From UBA2991 sp965221735 (GTDB taxonomy: Bacteria > Chloroflexota > Dehalococcoidia > Tepidiformales > Tepidiformaceae): DNA of 64,000 bases. The DNA lies in assembly GCA_965221735.1 (NCBI GenBank), contig OZ244910.1:1426001-1490000 (forward strand), written 5' to 3'. The number at the start of each line of letters is the position of its first letter. Positions within the stretch are counted from its first letter, which is position 1. Both the position numbers and the translations under genes were made by a program. The notes below the pieces were generated by a model. The model was not told the origin of the DNA and did no database searches. It saw nothing but the letters and a program-made list of their open reading frames with translations. Shown piece after piece: positions 23,008-32,138 of the stretch.

Positions 23008-25482
23008 TTAGAGAAGGCTCACCGGGTCGATGTCGACGCTCCAGCGCCGCCCCAGCGTGACCTGTTCGAGGAGCGCGCGCGGGTCGCGGCCCCGCAGCAG
23101 GATGTGCCAGCGGTACTCGCCTCGCAGGCGGCGCACGTAGGCGGGCGTCGGGCCGAGCACGTCCGGGTCGGGCCAGCCGGCCGCGTCGCGATGCGTCCGC
23201 AGCTCGCTCGCCACCTGCGACGCATGCTCCAGGCCCCGCTCCTGGTTCGCGTGCCGGTACGTGAGCCGCGCCAGCCGCGCGAAGGGCGGATAGCTGGCGC
23301 GCCGCCGGTGCTGCGTCTCGTGGGCGAAGAAGCCGCGGTAGTCGTGCTCGGCGGCGGCGCGGATAGGCGGGACGTCCGGCTCGTACGTCTGGATGTAAAC
23401 CTCCCCCCGCCGCTCCCGCCGCCCCGCTCGCCCCGCCACCTGGCTCAGGAGCTGGAACGTGCGCTCGTGTGCGACGTAGTCCGGGAGGCTCAGCCCCACG
23501 TCCGCGTCCACCACCCCCACGACCGTCATGGCGGGCAGGTCGAGCCCCTTCGCCAGCATCTGCGTCCCCACCAGGATGTCGACCTCGCGCGCCTCCAGCG
23601 CCTGCAGGATCTGCTCGTGGCTCCCCTTGCGGCTGGCGGCGTCGCTGTCCCAGCGGGCGACGCGAGCCCCGGGAAAGGCGCGCTTCGCCTCCGCCTCGAT
23701 CCGCTGCGTGCCCACGCCGAAGGGCCGGTAGCGGGCGCTGCCGCACTTCGGGCAGGTCGTCTCCTGCGTGCGGCTGCGCCCGCAGTGGTGGCAGAAGACG
23801 CGCGGATGCAGCAGGTCGCGCGTATCGAGACCCATCGCGAGTGCGCACGTCGGGCACGTTGGCAGGTACCCGCAAGCGCGACATAACAGGAACCGCGCCG
23901 CGCCCCGCCGGTTCACGAACAGGATCGCCTGCTCATGCTCTTCCAGCGCCCGCCGCAGCGCGTTCCGGAGCGGCACGCTGAAGACGCCCCGGTTCCCCGC
24001 CTTCAGCTCCTCCCGCATGTCGACGACGCTGATGTCTGGCAGCGGAACCACCTGCGTGTCGCCTCCGTTGAGCGCCATCACCCGCGACGGCAGGTCGAGC
24101 CGGGTGAGCGCGCCGACCTCGGCCCGGTGGAACGTGGTCACGTCCGGCGTCGCGCTGCCGAGCACGAGCGTTGCGCCCGTCAGGCGGCACAACTCGGCGG
24201 CGGCGTCGCGCGCGTGGTAGCGGGGCGTGGGGTCGACCTGCTTGTAGGTCCACTCGTGTTCCTCGTCCAGCACCACCAGCCCGAGGTCGCGAACCGGCGC
24301 GAACACCGCGCTCCGCGACCCCACCACCAGCCGCGCCTGCCCCCCCTGGATGCGGTACCACTGGTCGTACAGCTCCCCCGTGCTGAGGCTGGAGTGCAGC
24401 ACCGCAATCTCCGCCGGGAACTGCTCGCCGTAGCGCTGGATTGCCTGCGGCGTCAGCGAGATCTCGGGGACGAGCACGATCGCGCCTTTCCCCGCCTCCA
24501 GCGCCCGCCGCGCCAGCTCCAGGTACACCTCCGTCTTCCCCGACCCCGTGACGCCGTGCAGCAGGTACTGGCCGGGCGCCGCCGTGATCGCCTCCACCAC
24601 CTTCGCTTGCTCGTCCGTGAGTGTCGCCGGCGGGAGCGGCTCCGGCAGGCGATCGGCGATCGGGTCGCGCTCGACGCGCGCCTCGTATTCCCGCAGCCAC
24701 CCCTCCTCCGCCAGGTCGTCGAGGTGGCGGCGCTGTGCGCCCAGCTCCCGGATCTCCGTCAGCGTCGTGTCCCGCGCCTCCGCGAGTCGTTCGAGGATGC
24801 GCGCCGCCACCGAACGCGGCGCGCGCTCGGCCAGCTCCCGCGCGTGCCGCCGCGCGAACTCCGGCTCCGCCACGAGCGCCACGCGACGCTCCATGCGCGG
24901 CCTTCCCGCCGGACGCGCCAGTCCCTGCGCGACCGTCAGGTGGCCACTGTCCTGCAGCCGCCGGAGCAGGTCCATCGGCACCTGCCCCAGCGCCTCCCGC
25001 AGCGTGTCGAGCGCGGTCTGCCCGTTCTCGGCGAGGTACTGCAGCAGCCGCTGGTCGACGGGGTCGCTGGGCAGGAGCAGGGGTACGTCGACCGGCGACA
25101 CGACCGTCACCGAGCGCTGCCCGTACCCCGACGGCAGGCATGTCGTCACGCACTCCCACAGCGGCGCCAGGTAGTGGTCGCTGAGCCACCGCGCGAGCTC
25201 GCGGTGGGGCCCGTCGAGCACGGGCTGCGGGTCCGCGACCGCCTCGACCGGTCGCGCCTCCTGCTCCGGAGGCGTGTCCGTCTCCCCCAGCACGATGCCC
25301 TGCAGCAGGCGGCTCCCGAACGGCACGAACACCGCCTGCCCCAGCCGCACCTCCATCCCCTCCGGCCGCGCGTAGGTGAAGGGATGGCGCGCCGGCTGGC
25401 CGCTGTTCACCGCCACCTCGACGAAGGCGCGCTCGACCAGCGGGAACGGCTCGGATGCGGTGGTACTCGGCTCGCTCGACAC
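23008..25482 (-). CDS. priA: primosomal protein N' (PriA helicase)
   Basis: 824 residues. Restarts stalled replication forks. N-terminal DNA-binding domain (residues 15-110, VEVAVNSGQPARHPFTYARP), Walker A HGVTGSGKTEVYLEL near 305, DEEHEWTYKQ near 410 (DEEH box), LVLGSATPDV near 447, then the zinc-binding cysteines CRACGYLPTCPTC near 545 and CHHCGRSR/CPKCG near 575, and the helicase motifs VGTQMLAKGLDLPAMTVVGV near 645. Start GTG 25482. Last gene of a minus-strand run SDR, DUF3574 lipoprotein, priA; 31 bases separate it from the lipoprotein gene. Confidence 0.95.
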   Translation of the reverse strand: MSSEPSTTASEPFPLVERAFVEVAVNSGQPARHPFTYARPEGMEVRLGQAVFVPFGSRLLQGIVLGETDTPPEQEARPVEAVADPQPVLDGPHRELARWLSDHYLAPLWECVTTCLPSGYGQRSVTVVSPVDVPLLLPSDPVDQRLLQYLAENGQTALDTLREALGQVPMDLLRRLQDSGHLTVAQGLARPAGRPRMERRVALVAEPEFARRHARELAERAPRSVAARILERLAEARDTTLTEIRELGAQRRHLDDLAEEGWLREYEARVERDPIADRLPEPLPPATLTDEQAKVVEAITAAPGQYLLHGVTGSGKTEVYLELARRALEAGKGAIVLVPEISLTPQAIQRYGEQFPAEIAVLHSSLSTGELYDQWYRIQGGQARLVVGSRSAVFAPVRDLGLVVLDEEHEWTYKQVDPTPRYHARDAAAELCRLTGATLVLGSATPDVTTFHRAEVGALTRLDLPSRVMALNGGDTQVVPLPDISVVDMREELKAGNRGVFSVPLRNALRRALEEHEQAILFVNRRGAARFLLCRACGYLPTCPTCALAMGLDTRDLLHPRVFCHHCGRSRTQETTCPKCGSARYRPFGVGTQRIEAEAKRAFPGARVARWDSDAASRKGSHEQILQALEAREVDILVGTQMLAKGLDLPAMTVVGVVDADVGLSLPDYVAHERTFQLLSQVAGRAGRRERRGEVYIQTYEPDVPPIRAAAEHDYRGFFAHETQHRRRASYPPFARLARLTYRHANQERGLEHASQVASELRTHRDAAGWPDPDVLGPTPAYVRRLRGEYRWHILLRGRDPRALLEQVTLGRRWSVDIDPVSLL

Positions 25483-25513
25483 GGCCCCGGTAGCGTAGCG
25501 GCTCAGCGCGCTC

Positions 25514-25936
25514 CTAGGAGAACGAGACGCACGCGCTGCCGATCACGCGCAGGACGCTTTCCTGGTCGAAGCGGCGCTCGTACTCCTCCGAGATCTCGTC
25601 GATGGCGCGCCTGCCGTCCTCGCCGGGCGGGGCGTAGATGATGAGCAGCTTGCTGCCCTCCCGCAGGACCTCGCCGCTCGAATCGCGCCACTGCCCGTTC
25701 CCCGAGAGCACCGTCAGCCCGCCTGGGAAGCGCGGCGTGACCGTGTCCGCCAGGAACTCGCGCCACGCCTCCTCGGAGATCGTCCCGCCGTCGCCCTGGC
25801 TCAGCCCGAAGAAGAGCTGGTATTCGGTCCACCGGTCCGTGCCCTCGGGACACGGCTTTTCCCCGTCCCAGTAGCACCCCGCCAGCGCCGCCGCGCCGAT
25901 GCCGAGCAGCGCCAGCGCAAGGGCGCGCGTCCTCAC
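25514..25936 (-). CDS. DUF3574-family lipoprotein
   Basis: 140 residues. Signal peptide with lipobox AALAGC at residues 16-21. The mature part EYQLFFGLSQGDGGTISEEAWREF, FPGGLTVLSGNGQWRDSSG and GSKLLIIY matches my memory of DUF3574, a small secreted family of unknown function. Three further Cys (KPCPEG, SACVSF) may form a disulfide. Start GTG 25936, three bases after the SDR stop, so it is cotranscribed with the SDR gene and probably priA. No role can be assigned. Confidence 0.75.
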   Translation of the reverse strand: MRTRALALALLGIGAAALAGCYWDGEKPCPEGTDRWTEYQLFFGLSQGDGGTISEEAWREFLADTVTPRFPGGLTVLSGNGQWRDSSGEVLREGSKLLIIYAPPGEDGRRAIDEISEEYERRFDQESVLRVIGSACVSFS

Positions 25937-25939
25937 CGC

Positions 25940-26689
25940 CTAGCCGCGCCCCACGAACGGCATCTTCGTCGCCATCACCGTCAGCGTGAGCACGTTCGCG
26001 TCGAGCGGCAGGCTGGCCATGTAGAGCACTGCCTTCGCCACGTTCTCGACGTCCATCGTCGGCTCCGGGCGAACGCTCCCGTCGGGCTGCGGCATGCCCC
26101 GCTCCATCTTCGCCGTCATCGGCGAGGTCGCGTTCCCGATGTCGATCTGCCCGCAGGCGATGTCGTACTGCCGCCCGTCCAGCGCCGTCGACTTCGTGAG
26201 CCCCGTGATCGCGTGCTTCGTCGACGTGTACGGCGCGGAGTTCGGCCGTGGCGTCGTCGCCGAGATTGAGCCGTTGTTGATGATGCGCCCACCCTGCGGA
26301 TCCTGCGCCTTCATCACGCGGAACGCCTCCTGCGTGCAGAGGAACACCCCCGTCAGGTTCGTCTCGACGACCGCCTGCCACTGCTCGAAGGTCAGCTCCT
26401 CGAGCGGGCGCGGGGGCGCCCCGATGCCGGCGTTGTTGAAGAGCACGTCGAGCCGCCCGAAGCGCTCGACCGTCCAGTCGAACAGCTCGCGCACCGAGGC
26501 GGGCTCGCGCACGTCCGTGGTGATCGCGATCGCGCGCTCGCCGTCGGCGCCCGCCTCGGCGATCGTCGCCCGCAGCGTCTGCGCCCGCCGCCCCGCCAGC
26601 GCGACCGAGTACCCCTCGCGCAGGAACGCGAGCGACACGGCCTTGCCGATCCCGGAACCCGCCCCTGTGACGATCGCAACCGGACTCAT
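25940..26689 (-). CDS. SDR-family oxidoreductase
   Basis: 249 residues, classical short-chain dehydrogenase. VTGAGSGIGKAVSLAF near residue 8 binds NAD(P), ALAGRR near 32, DVLFNNAGIGAPPRPL near 80 (NNAG), NNGSISA near 138 and APYTSTKHAITGLTKSTA near 150 (YxxxK catalytic pair). The substrate is unknown; the Arg after AGR suggests NADP may be used. ATG 26689 follows a TAGGGT box by 7 bases, so the mRNA may be leaderless. It is divergent from the thiolase gene, which hints at, but does not prove, a shared pathway. Confidence 0.9.
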   Translation of the reverse strand: MSPVAIVTGAGSGIGKAVSLAFLREGYSVALAGRRAQTLRATIAEAGADGERAIAITTDVREPASVRELFDWTVERFGRLDVLFNNAGIGAPPRPLEELTFEQWQAVVETNLTGVFLCTQEAFRVMKAQDPQGGRIINNGSISATTPRPNSAPYTSTKHAITGLTKSTALDGRQYDIACGQIDIGNATSPMTAKMERGMPQPDGSVRPEPTMDVENVAKAVLYMASLPLDANVLTLTVMATKMPFVGRG

Positions 26690-26696
26690 CGAGCGA

Positions 26697-26702
26697 ACCC
26701 TA
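26697..26702 (-). promoter_or_regulatory. -10 box of the SDR gene
   Basis: TAGGGT, 7 bases before ATG 26689 on the minus strand. Confidence 0.4.
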
Positions 26703-26746
26703 CCGCCCGGCCACCCGCTCCGCCACGCCCGAACCCCTCGCTGGCG

Positions 26747-26752
26747 TACAGT
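26747..26752 (+). promoter_or_regulatory. -10 box of the thiolase gene
   Basis: TACAGT, with a short leader carrying GAGGAG before ATG 26778. Confidence 0.5.
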
Positions 26753-26777
26753 CTTGGGAGCGAAGAGGAGACATGCC

Positions 26778-27956
26778 ATGAAGTCGGTGATCGTTGGTCT
26801 GGCGCGAACCCCCATCGGACGCTTTGGCGGGGGCCTGAAGCCCCTGCCCGCGACCGGGCTCGGCTCGGCCGCCATCGGCGGCGCCCTCGAGAGCGCCGCC
26901 GTGCCCCCCGACGCCGTCGACGAGGTCATCTTCGGGCACGTGGTGCAGGCCGGCGCCGGGCAGATCACCGCGCGCCAGGCCGCCACCGGCGCCGGCATCC
27001 CCATGACCGTTCCCGCGACGACCATCAACAAGGTCTGCCTCTCCGGCCTCACCGCGATCGCTATGGCCGACCGCTCCATCCGCCTGGACGAATCCGACGT
27101 CATCGTGGCCGGCGGCATGGAGTCGATGAGCAACGCCCCCTATCTCCTTCCCGACGCCCGCTGGGGCGGACGCCTTGGCCACGGCCCGCTCGTCGATGCG
27201 ATGCAGCACGATGGCCTCTTCTGCGCCTTCGACGAGTGCTCGATGGGCGAGGCGGCCGACCTGAAGAACGAGGCCCTCGGCATCTTCCGCGAGGAGCAGG
27301 ACGAGTGGTCGGCCGCCAGCCACCAGCGCGCCGCCGCCGCCCGCGACAGCGGCCACTTCGCGAACGAGATCGTGGCCGTCGACATGCCCGCCCGCCGCGG
27401 CCAGACCGTCCAGGTCGAGCACGACGAGGGCATCCGCGACGAGGTCACCGTGGGGTCCCTCGCCGGGCTCCGTCCCGTCTTCACGCCGGAAGGCACGACC
27501 ACCGTCGGGAACGCCTCGCAGATCAGCGACGGCGGCGCCGCCGTCGTCGTCGCCAGCGAGCGCGCCGCCGCCGACCTCGGCGCGGAACCGATCGCCGAGG
27601 TCGTCTCCTATGGCCAGGTCGCCGGCCCCGACGCGACCCTGCACGAGCGCCCCGCGGAAGCCATCCAGGCCGCGCTCGACCGCGCCGGCCTCTCCGCCTC
27701 CGACCTCGACGTCGTCGAGATCAACGAGGCTTTCGCCTCCGTCGCCCTCTGGTCCGCACGCATGCTCGACCTCGATCCGGCCAGCGTGAACCCGAATGGC
27801 GGCGCGGTGGCCCTCGGCCACCCCCTCGGGGCGACCGGCGCCCGCCTCATGGTCACGCTCCTGAACGAGCTGCGGCGTCGCGGCGGCGGGCTCGGCGCCG
27901 CCTCCCTCTGTGGCGGCGGCGGCCAGGGCGACGCCGTCATCGTGCGCGTCGGTTAG
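26778..27956 (+). CDS. thiolase (acetyl-CoA C-acyltransferase)
   Basis: 392 residues. Joins two acyl-CoA or cleaves 3-ketoacyl-CoA. Active-site Cys in INKVCLSGLTAIAMA near residue 86, NEAFASVALW near 320, GHPLGATGARLMVT near 350 (His) and the second Cys in SLCGGGGQGDAV near 378. These are complete, so the enzyme should be active; acetyl-CoA acetyltransferase is the common annotation. ATG 26778 lies after GAGGAG; an out-of-frame ATG at 26773 is ignored. Convergent with hemC, which ends 4 bases away. Confidence 0.93.
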   Translation: MKSVIVGLARTPIGRFGGGLKPLPATGLGSAAIGGALESAAVPPDAVDEVIFGHVVQAGAGQITARQAATGAGIPMTVPATTINKVCLSGLTAIAMADRSIRLDESDVIVAGGMESMSNAPYLLPDARWGGRLGHGPLVDAMQHDGLFCAFDECSMGEAADLKNEALGIFREEQDEWSAASHQRAAAARDSGHFANEIVAVDMPARRGQTVQVEHDEGIRDEVTVGSLAGLRPVFTPEGTTTVGNASQISDGGAAVVVASERAAADLGAEPIAEVVSYGQVAGPDATLHERPAEAIQAALDRAGLSASDLDVVEINEAFASVALWSARMLDLDPASVNPNGGAVALGHPLGATGARLMVTLLNELRRRGGGLGAASLCGGGGQGDAVIVRVG

Positions 27957-27960
27957 ACGG

Positions 27961-28860
27961 TCACGCCCCGCGCTGTTCCGCGATCTCTAGCAGTTCCCGT
28001 GCGAGCGCTCGCCCCAGCCCCGGTCCCGCCCCTACCGGTCCGCCCACCTTCGACCGCACGATGACCCCCTCGGGCGCGACCAGTCCGTGCAGCTTCAGCG
28101 TCGTGCCGAAGCTCTCGGCGTAGGCGGCGGCGGGATAGCTGCAGCCCGCCTCCAGCGCGGCCAGGAACGACCGTTCCGCTGCCACAAGCCGCCGCAGCTC
28201 CCGGTCGTCGATCGCCGCGATCAGGCGCTGCGTCTCCGCATCTTCCCGGCGGCACTCGACCGCGAGCGCGCCCTGCGCGGGCGCGGGCAGCATCTCCTCG
28301 AACCCGAAGACGTGGCTCGCGCGCTCGGCCAGTTCCAGCCGCTCCAGCCCCGCGATCGCGAAGAGCGCCGCGTCGTACTCCCCCGCGTCCACCTTCTCCA
28401 GCCGCGTCTCCACGTTCCCGCGGATCGGACGCAATTCGAGGTCGGGCCGCACGGCGAGCGTCTGCGCCGACCGGCGCGGGCTGCTCGTCCCGATCACCGC
28501 GCCCGCCGGCAGCTCCGCGAGCGTCGAGCCGTCCCGCGACACGAGCGCGTCGCGCGGGTCCGCCCGTTCCGGAACCGCCGCGATGACGAGGCCTTCCGGC
28601 CGCGCCGTCGGCAGGTCCTTGTAGCTATGGACCGCCACGTCGACCTCGTCCGCCAGCAGTGCATCCTGGATCGCGGACGTGAACCACCCCGCACCCTCCC
28701 CCGACGTGAGCGGACTCGTGCGGTCGCGGTCCCCCGCCGTCGTGATCTCCACGACCTCAAGCGCGACATCCGGCCACGTTGCCCGCAGGCGCCGGGCGAC
28801 AAGTTCGGTCTGGTGGAGCGCGAGCCGGCTCGCGCGCGTCCCCAGCCGGAGCGCCGTCAC
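27961..28860 (-). CDS. hemC: porphobilinogen deaminase (hydroxymethylbilane synthase)
   Basis: 299 residues. Polymerises four porphobilinogens in heme synthesis. LRLGTRASRLALHQTELVA at the N-terminus, HSYKDLPTARPEGLVIAAV near 80, GTSSPRRSAQTLAVRPDL near 125, RGNVETRLEKVD near 147, PAPAQGALAVECR near 190 and the dipyrromethane cofactor Cys in LEAGCSYPAAAYAE near 240. Start GTG 28860 overlaps the hemL stop (GTGA), giving translational coupling. Last gene of the operon Cys-rich protein, hemL, hemC. Confidence 0.95.
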   Translation of the reverse strand: MTALRLGTRASRLALHQTELVARRLRATWPDVALEVVEITTAGDRDRTSPLTSGEGAGWFTSAIQDALLADEVDVAVHSYKDLPTARPEGLVIAAVPERADPRDALVSRDGSTLAELPAGAVIGTSSPRRSAQTLAVRPDLELRPIRGNVETRLEKVDAGEYDAALFAIAGLERLELAERASHVFGFEEMLPAPAQGALAVECRREDAETQRLIAAIDDRELRRLVAAERSFLAALEAGCSYPAAAYAESFGTTLKLHGLVAPEGVIVRSKVGGPVGAGPGLGRALARELLEIAEQRGA

Positions 28861-30155
28861 GGCCCGCCGCTGCTCGCGACCGGCCCCGGACTCGCCTCGC
28901 GCAGCGCCTCCGCGGCCGCCCGCACCGTCTTGTCGATATCCGCCTCCGTGTGCGCCGCCGAGACGAACCACGCCTCGAACTGCGACGGCGGCAGCATCAC
29001 GCTCCGCGCCAGCATCCGCCTGTGGAACTTCGCGAACGTGTCGGTGTCGCTCTCCGACGCCTCCGCGTAGTCGCGCGGCGGCGCCGGGCGGAAGAACAGC
29101 GACAGGAGCGACCCCCGCCGCACGACGCAGGCGTCCGCCTCGGAGCGGCGCACAGCCGTCCCGAGGCCGTTCTCGAGGTGCTGCGCCAGCTCGTCCGCGC
29201 GCTCGTACGGACGCCCGTCGCAGAGCACGTCCAGCGTCGCCGTGCCCGCCGCCATCACGAGCGGGTTCCCGCTGAGCGTCCCCGCCTGGTAGACCGGTCC
29301 TTCCGGCGCCAGCAGCGACATCAGCTCGGCCCGTCCCCCTAGCGCGCCCACCGGCAGCCCGCCCCCGATCACCTTGCCCAGGCAGACGATGTCGGCCTCC
29401 GGCAGCAGGCCGCTCAGGCCGTACCGCAGCCGGAATCCCGTGATGATCTCGTCGTCGATCAGCAGCGCGCCGTGCTGGCGCGGGACGGTCTGCAGTGCGT
29501 CGAGAAACGCGTCCTCTGGTGGCACGACGCCCATGTTCCCCGCCACCGGCTCGACGATGACCGCCGCGGTTTCGTTGCCGTGCGCCTCGAACCACTGCGC
29601 CAGCGCGTCCGGGTCGTTGTAGGGGAGCACGGCGGTCCCGGCCGCGATCGCTTCCGGCACGCCCGCCGAGTCGCTCAGTCCGAGCGTGGCGACCCCGCTC
29701 CCTGCTTTCACGAGCAGCCCGTCGCTGTGGCCGTGGTAGCACCCCTCGAACTTCACGACGAGGTCGCGGCCCGTCGCCGCCCGGGCCAGGCGGATGGCCG
29801 TCATCGTCGCTTCCGTCCCCGAGTTCACGAACCGGAGCCGTTCGAGACCCGTCGCCTCGCTGATGCGCCGCCCCAGCTCCACCTCCCCCGGCGAGAGCGC
29901 CCCGAACGCCGTGCCGCCCGCCGCCGCCTCCCCCAGCGCCGCCGCCACCGCCGGGTGCGCGTGCCCGAGGATCAGCGGCCCAAACGCCGCGACATAATCG
30001 ATGTACTCCCCGCCCTCGGCGTCGTAGAGCCGCGCTCCCGACGCCCGTGTGATCGGCACAGGCTCGCCCCCGATGGAGCGGAACGACCGCACCGGGCTTG
30101 AAACGCCTCCCGGGAAGAGCGTTCCGGCCTGCTTCCGCAGGTCGGCGTTATCCAT
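28857..30155 (-). CDS. hemL: glutamate-1-semialdehyde 2,1-aminomutase
   Basis: 432 residues. Makes 5-aminolevulinate by the C5 pathway, so heme synthesis starts from glutamyl-tRNA here. FPGGVSSPVRSFRSIGG near residue 14, RFVNSGTEATMTAIRLARA near 118, FEGCYHGHSDGLLVKAGSG near 143, IDDEIITGFRLRYG near 240 and CLGKVIGGGLPVGALGG near 264 (Lys binds PLP). ATG 30155 overlaps the upstream gene by 8 bases. hemA is not in the window. Confidence 0.95.
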   Translation of the reverse strand: MDNADLRKQAGTLFPGGVSSPVRSFRSIGGEPVPITRASGARLYDAEGGEYIDYVAAFGPLILGHAHPAVAAALGEAAAGGTAFGALSPGEVELGRRISEATGLERLRFVNSGTEATMTAIRLARAATGRDLVVKFEGCYHGHSDGLLVKAGSGVATLGLSDSAGVPEAIAAGTAVLPYNDPDALAQWFEAHGNETAAVIVEPVAGNMGVVPPEDAFLDALQTVPRQHGALLIDDEIITGFRLRYGLSGLLPEADIVCLGKVIGGGLPVGALGGRAELMSLLAPEGPVYQAGTLSGNPLVMAAGTATLDVLCDGRPYERADELAQHLENGLGTAVRRSEADACVVRRGSLLSLFFRPAPPRDYAEASESDTDTFAKFHRRMLARSVMLPPSQFEAWFVSAAHTEADIDKTVRAAAEALREASPGPVASSGGP

Positions 30156-30813
30156 GCGTGGCCCCCGCCGGCGTCCGCGCGAGGTACGCCTCGCGGACCT
30201 CGTTCCCCGGCGTCGAAAAGTCTGCGAACGGAGCCTGTGGGTCCGGGCTCGACCCCTGTGGCGGCTCCCGCTGCCAGAGCGCGGCCTCCCGGCACAGCGC
30301 CACCAGGACACTGCAGGGCTCCGGGCAGGGAATCGCCTCCTTCGATGCTGCTTCCCCGGCCCACACGGGTGTCCGCACGCATCGCCCGCAGAGCGCGTCC
30401 CGCGCCTGCGCCTGTCCTTCTTCATCGAGCTCCCCCGCGATGCGGTACCGGCCCCGCTGTCGCGCCACGACGTCCTCGAACGGAGTGACGCGTAGCGTTC
30501 CCTCCGCTGCCTGTCGCTGGTGCAGGAGCGCCTGCGGGTAGATCGCGTCGATTGCCGCTTCGGTTAGCGTTTCGGGCAGAAAAACCCGCCAGTTGCCGGG
30601 CATCGTCCGTGCCCCGCTGAGCGGGCGATAGCGGCCGCGGTCGTCGGAGCGCACGTGCTCCCGGAGCGCCTCGACCCTGCCGGCCAGTTCGGTTGCGTCC
30701 GGTCCCGAGCGTGGCCCCCGGATCTCCACTTGCCCCACCCGAAACGCCACCGCCACCTCGCCGAACGTGAAGTCCCGCCTGGCCGCGATCGCTTCGCTCG
30801 CTGCGTCACCCAC
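30148..30813 (-). CDS. cysteine-rich protein of the hem operon (possible 4Fe-4S, DR2241-like)
   Basis: 221 residues. The C-terminal half has a cysteine set typical of a cluster or metal site: ALCGRCVRTPVW near residue 140 and IPCPEPCSVLVALCREA near 160. The first half has NWRVFLPETLTEAAIDAIYPQ near 75. The pattern reminds me of the DR2241 family, in which a 4Fe-4S domain is linked to tetrapyrrole metal chelation, but I cannot confirm this. It leads the operon before hemL and hemC, which supports a tetrapyrrole role. Start GTG 30813 follows TAGAAT by 6 bases, a leaderless arrangement. Confidence 0.7.
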   Translation of the reverse strand: MGDAASEAIAARRDFTFGEVAVAFRVGQVEIRGPRSGPDATELAGRVEALREHVRSDDRGRYRPLSGARTMPGNWRVFLPETLTEAAIDAIYPQALLHQRQAAEGTLRVTPFEDVVARQRGRYRIAGELDEEGQAQARDALCGRCVRTPVWAGEAASKEAIPCPEPCSVLVALCREAALWQREPPQGSSPDPQAPFADFSTPGNEVREAYLARTPAGATHG

Positions 30814-30819
30814 GCCGCC

Positions 30820-30825
30820 ATTCTA
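30820..30825 (-). promoter_or_regulatory. -10 box of the hem operon
   Basis: TAGAAT, 6 bases before GTG 30813 on the minus strand; leaderless mRNA predicted. Confidence 0.55.
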
Positions 30826-30908
30826 GCGGTCGCTGTGCCGCCCATAGACGCGGGGCGGCAGCCCGTCACATACTGCGCGCGCCGCCACGGAGCGGCAGGA
30901 GGACCGGG

Positions 30909-31751
30909 ATGGGGCAGTTCCACCGCCAGCAGGTCGGGAACGCCGAGATCATCGCGCTCCAGGACAGCTGGACGGCGATGCCTCCGTCGGCCTTCTATCC
31001 CGACGTTCCCGCCGACGCCTGGGCCGCCTACGGCGAGTTCCTCGACGGCGACGGCAACCTGACGCTCAACCTCGGCGCCTGGCTCGTCGTGAGCGAGGGC
31101 AACACGGTCCTCGTCGATACCGGCCTCGGCGGACGCCCCGCGCCCATGCCCCTGAAGGAGGACACGGCGCTGCCGTCCGTCATGGAGGAGGCGGGCGTGA
31201 AGCCCGGCGATGTCGACACGGTCGTCTACACCCACCTCCATTTCGACCACACCGGCTGGACCACCACCGACGAGAACAACGCCGCCGTTCCCCTCTTCCC
31301 CAACGCCCGCCACGTCGTCCAGCAGACCGAATGGGACTACTGGACCGGCAGCGATGAGCTTCGCGCCGCCGCCCAGTACGACAACGTCCTCGGCCCCATC
31401 GAGTCTGCGGGCCTCCTCGACCTCGTCGAGGGCGAGCACGCCGTCACGAGCGAGCTCGTGACCGTCCCCACGCCCGGCCACACCCCCGGACACGTGTCGT
31501 TCGTCCTGGCCAGCGGCGGCGAGCGCGCCTACCTCATCGGCGACGCCGCCCACCAGCCCGTGCAGGTGCGCGAGGACGGCTGGTGCGCCGGCGCCGATGT
31601 CGACAAGGTCGCCTCGGCGGCCAGCCGCAAGGCGCTCATGGCCCGCATCGAGGAAGAGGGCGCGCTCATCGCGAGCGGCCACTTCCCCTTCCCCGGGCTC
31701 GGCCACGCCGTTGCCGGCGACGGCGGCCGCGCCTACCGGCCCCTCGACTGA
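30909..31751 (+). CDS. MBL-fold metallo-hydrolase
   Basis: 280 residues of the metallo-beta-lactamase superfamily. VVSEGNTVLVDTGLGG near residue 60, VVYTHLHFDHTGWTT near 105 (HxHxDH, two-metal site), TPGHTPGHVSFVL near 190 and YLIGDAAHQP near 210 (Asp bridging), with SGHFPFPGLG near 257. The arrangement resembles quorum-quenching lactonases and related hydrolases, but substrate cannot be read from the motifs. ATG 30909 has GGAGGA upstream. A VOC protein gene follows 5 bases later, so they are cotranscribed. Confidence 0.9.
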   Translation: MGQFHRQQVGNAEIIALQDSWTAMPPSAFYPDVPADAWAAYGEFLDGDGNLTLNLGAWLVVSEGNTVLVDTGLGGRPAPMPLKEDTALPSVMEEAGVKPGDVDTVVYTHLHFDHTGWTTTDENNAAVPLFPNARHVVQQTEWDYWTGSDELRAAAQYDNVLGPIESAGLLDLVEGEHAVTSELVTVPTPGHTPGHVSFVLASGGERAYLIGDAAHQPVQVREDGWCAGADVDKVASAASRKALMARIEEEGALIASGHFPFPGLGHAVAGDGGRAYRPLD

Positions 31752-31756
31752 CGCCC

Positions 31757-32134
31757 ATGACGAGTGCGAACGGGGACATCGAAGGCGTCGCCGGGGTCAT
31801 CATCTGGACGGACCGCTACCCGGAGATGCTCGCCTTCTACCGCGACGTGCTCGGCTTGACGCCCCGCAGCGAGCGGCCCACCTTCGCGAACTTCGAGTGG
31901 GACGGTTTCCGCCTCAGCGTCGCCGCCCACGACGAGGTTCACGGTCCCGCCCGTGACCCGCTGCGCATCATGGTCCACTTCGCCGTCCCCGACATCGCTG
32001 CCACGCACCGGCGGCTGGTCGACCAGGGCGTCGAGTTCTCACGCCCGCCCGAGCAGGAGCGCTGGGGCGGCTGGGTCGCGACCTTCGCCGACCCCGACGG
32101 CAACACACTCCAGCTCCTGCAGATCCCCGATTAG
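31757..32134 (+). CDS. VOC-family (glyoxalase/bleomycin resistance-like) protein
   Basis: 125 residues, one vicinal oxygen chelate domain. VIIWTDRYPEMLAFYRDVLGL near residue 14 and the C-terminal strand WVATFADPDGNTLQLLQIPD are characteristic; the paired beta-alpha-beta-beta-beta modules fit the length. Family members include glyoxalases, dioxygenases and antibiotic-binding proteins. Only some of the metal ligands can be guessed (HFAVPD, final Glu position replaced by Gln), so activity is uncertain. Cotranscribed with the MBL hydrolase. Confidence 0.85.
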   Translation: MTSANGDIEGVAGVIIWTDRYPEMLAFYRDVLGLTPRSERPTFANFEWDGFRLSVAAHDEVHGPARDPLRIMVHFAVPDIAATHRRLVDQGVEFSRPPEQERWGGWVATFADPDGNTLQLLQIPD

Positions 32135-32138
32135 CGGC

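Noticed and set aside
25940..27133. Long N-terminal extension of the SDR
   Set aside because: The upstream part is antisense to the thiolase gene; VTGAGSGIG starts within 10 residues of ATG 26689.
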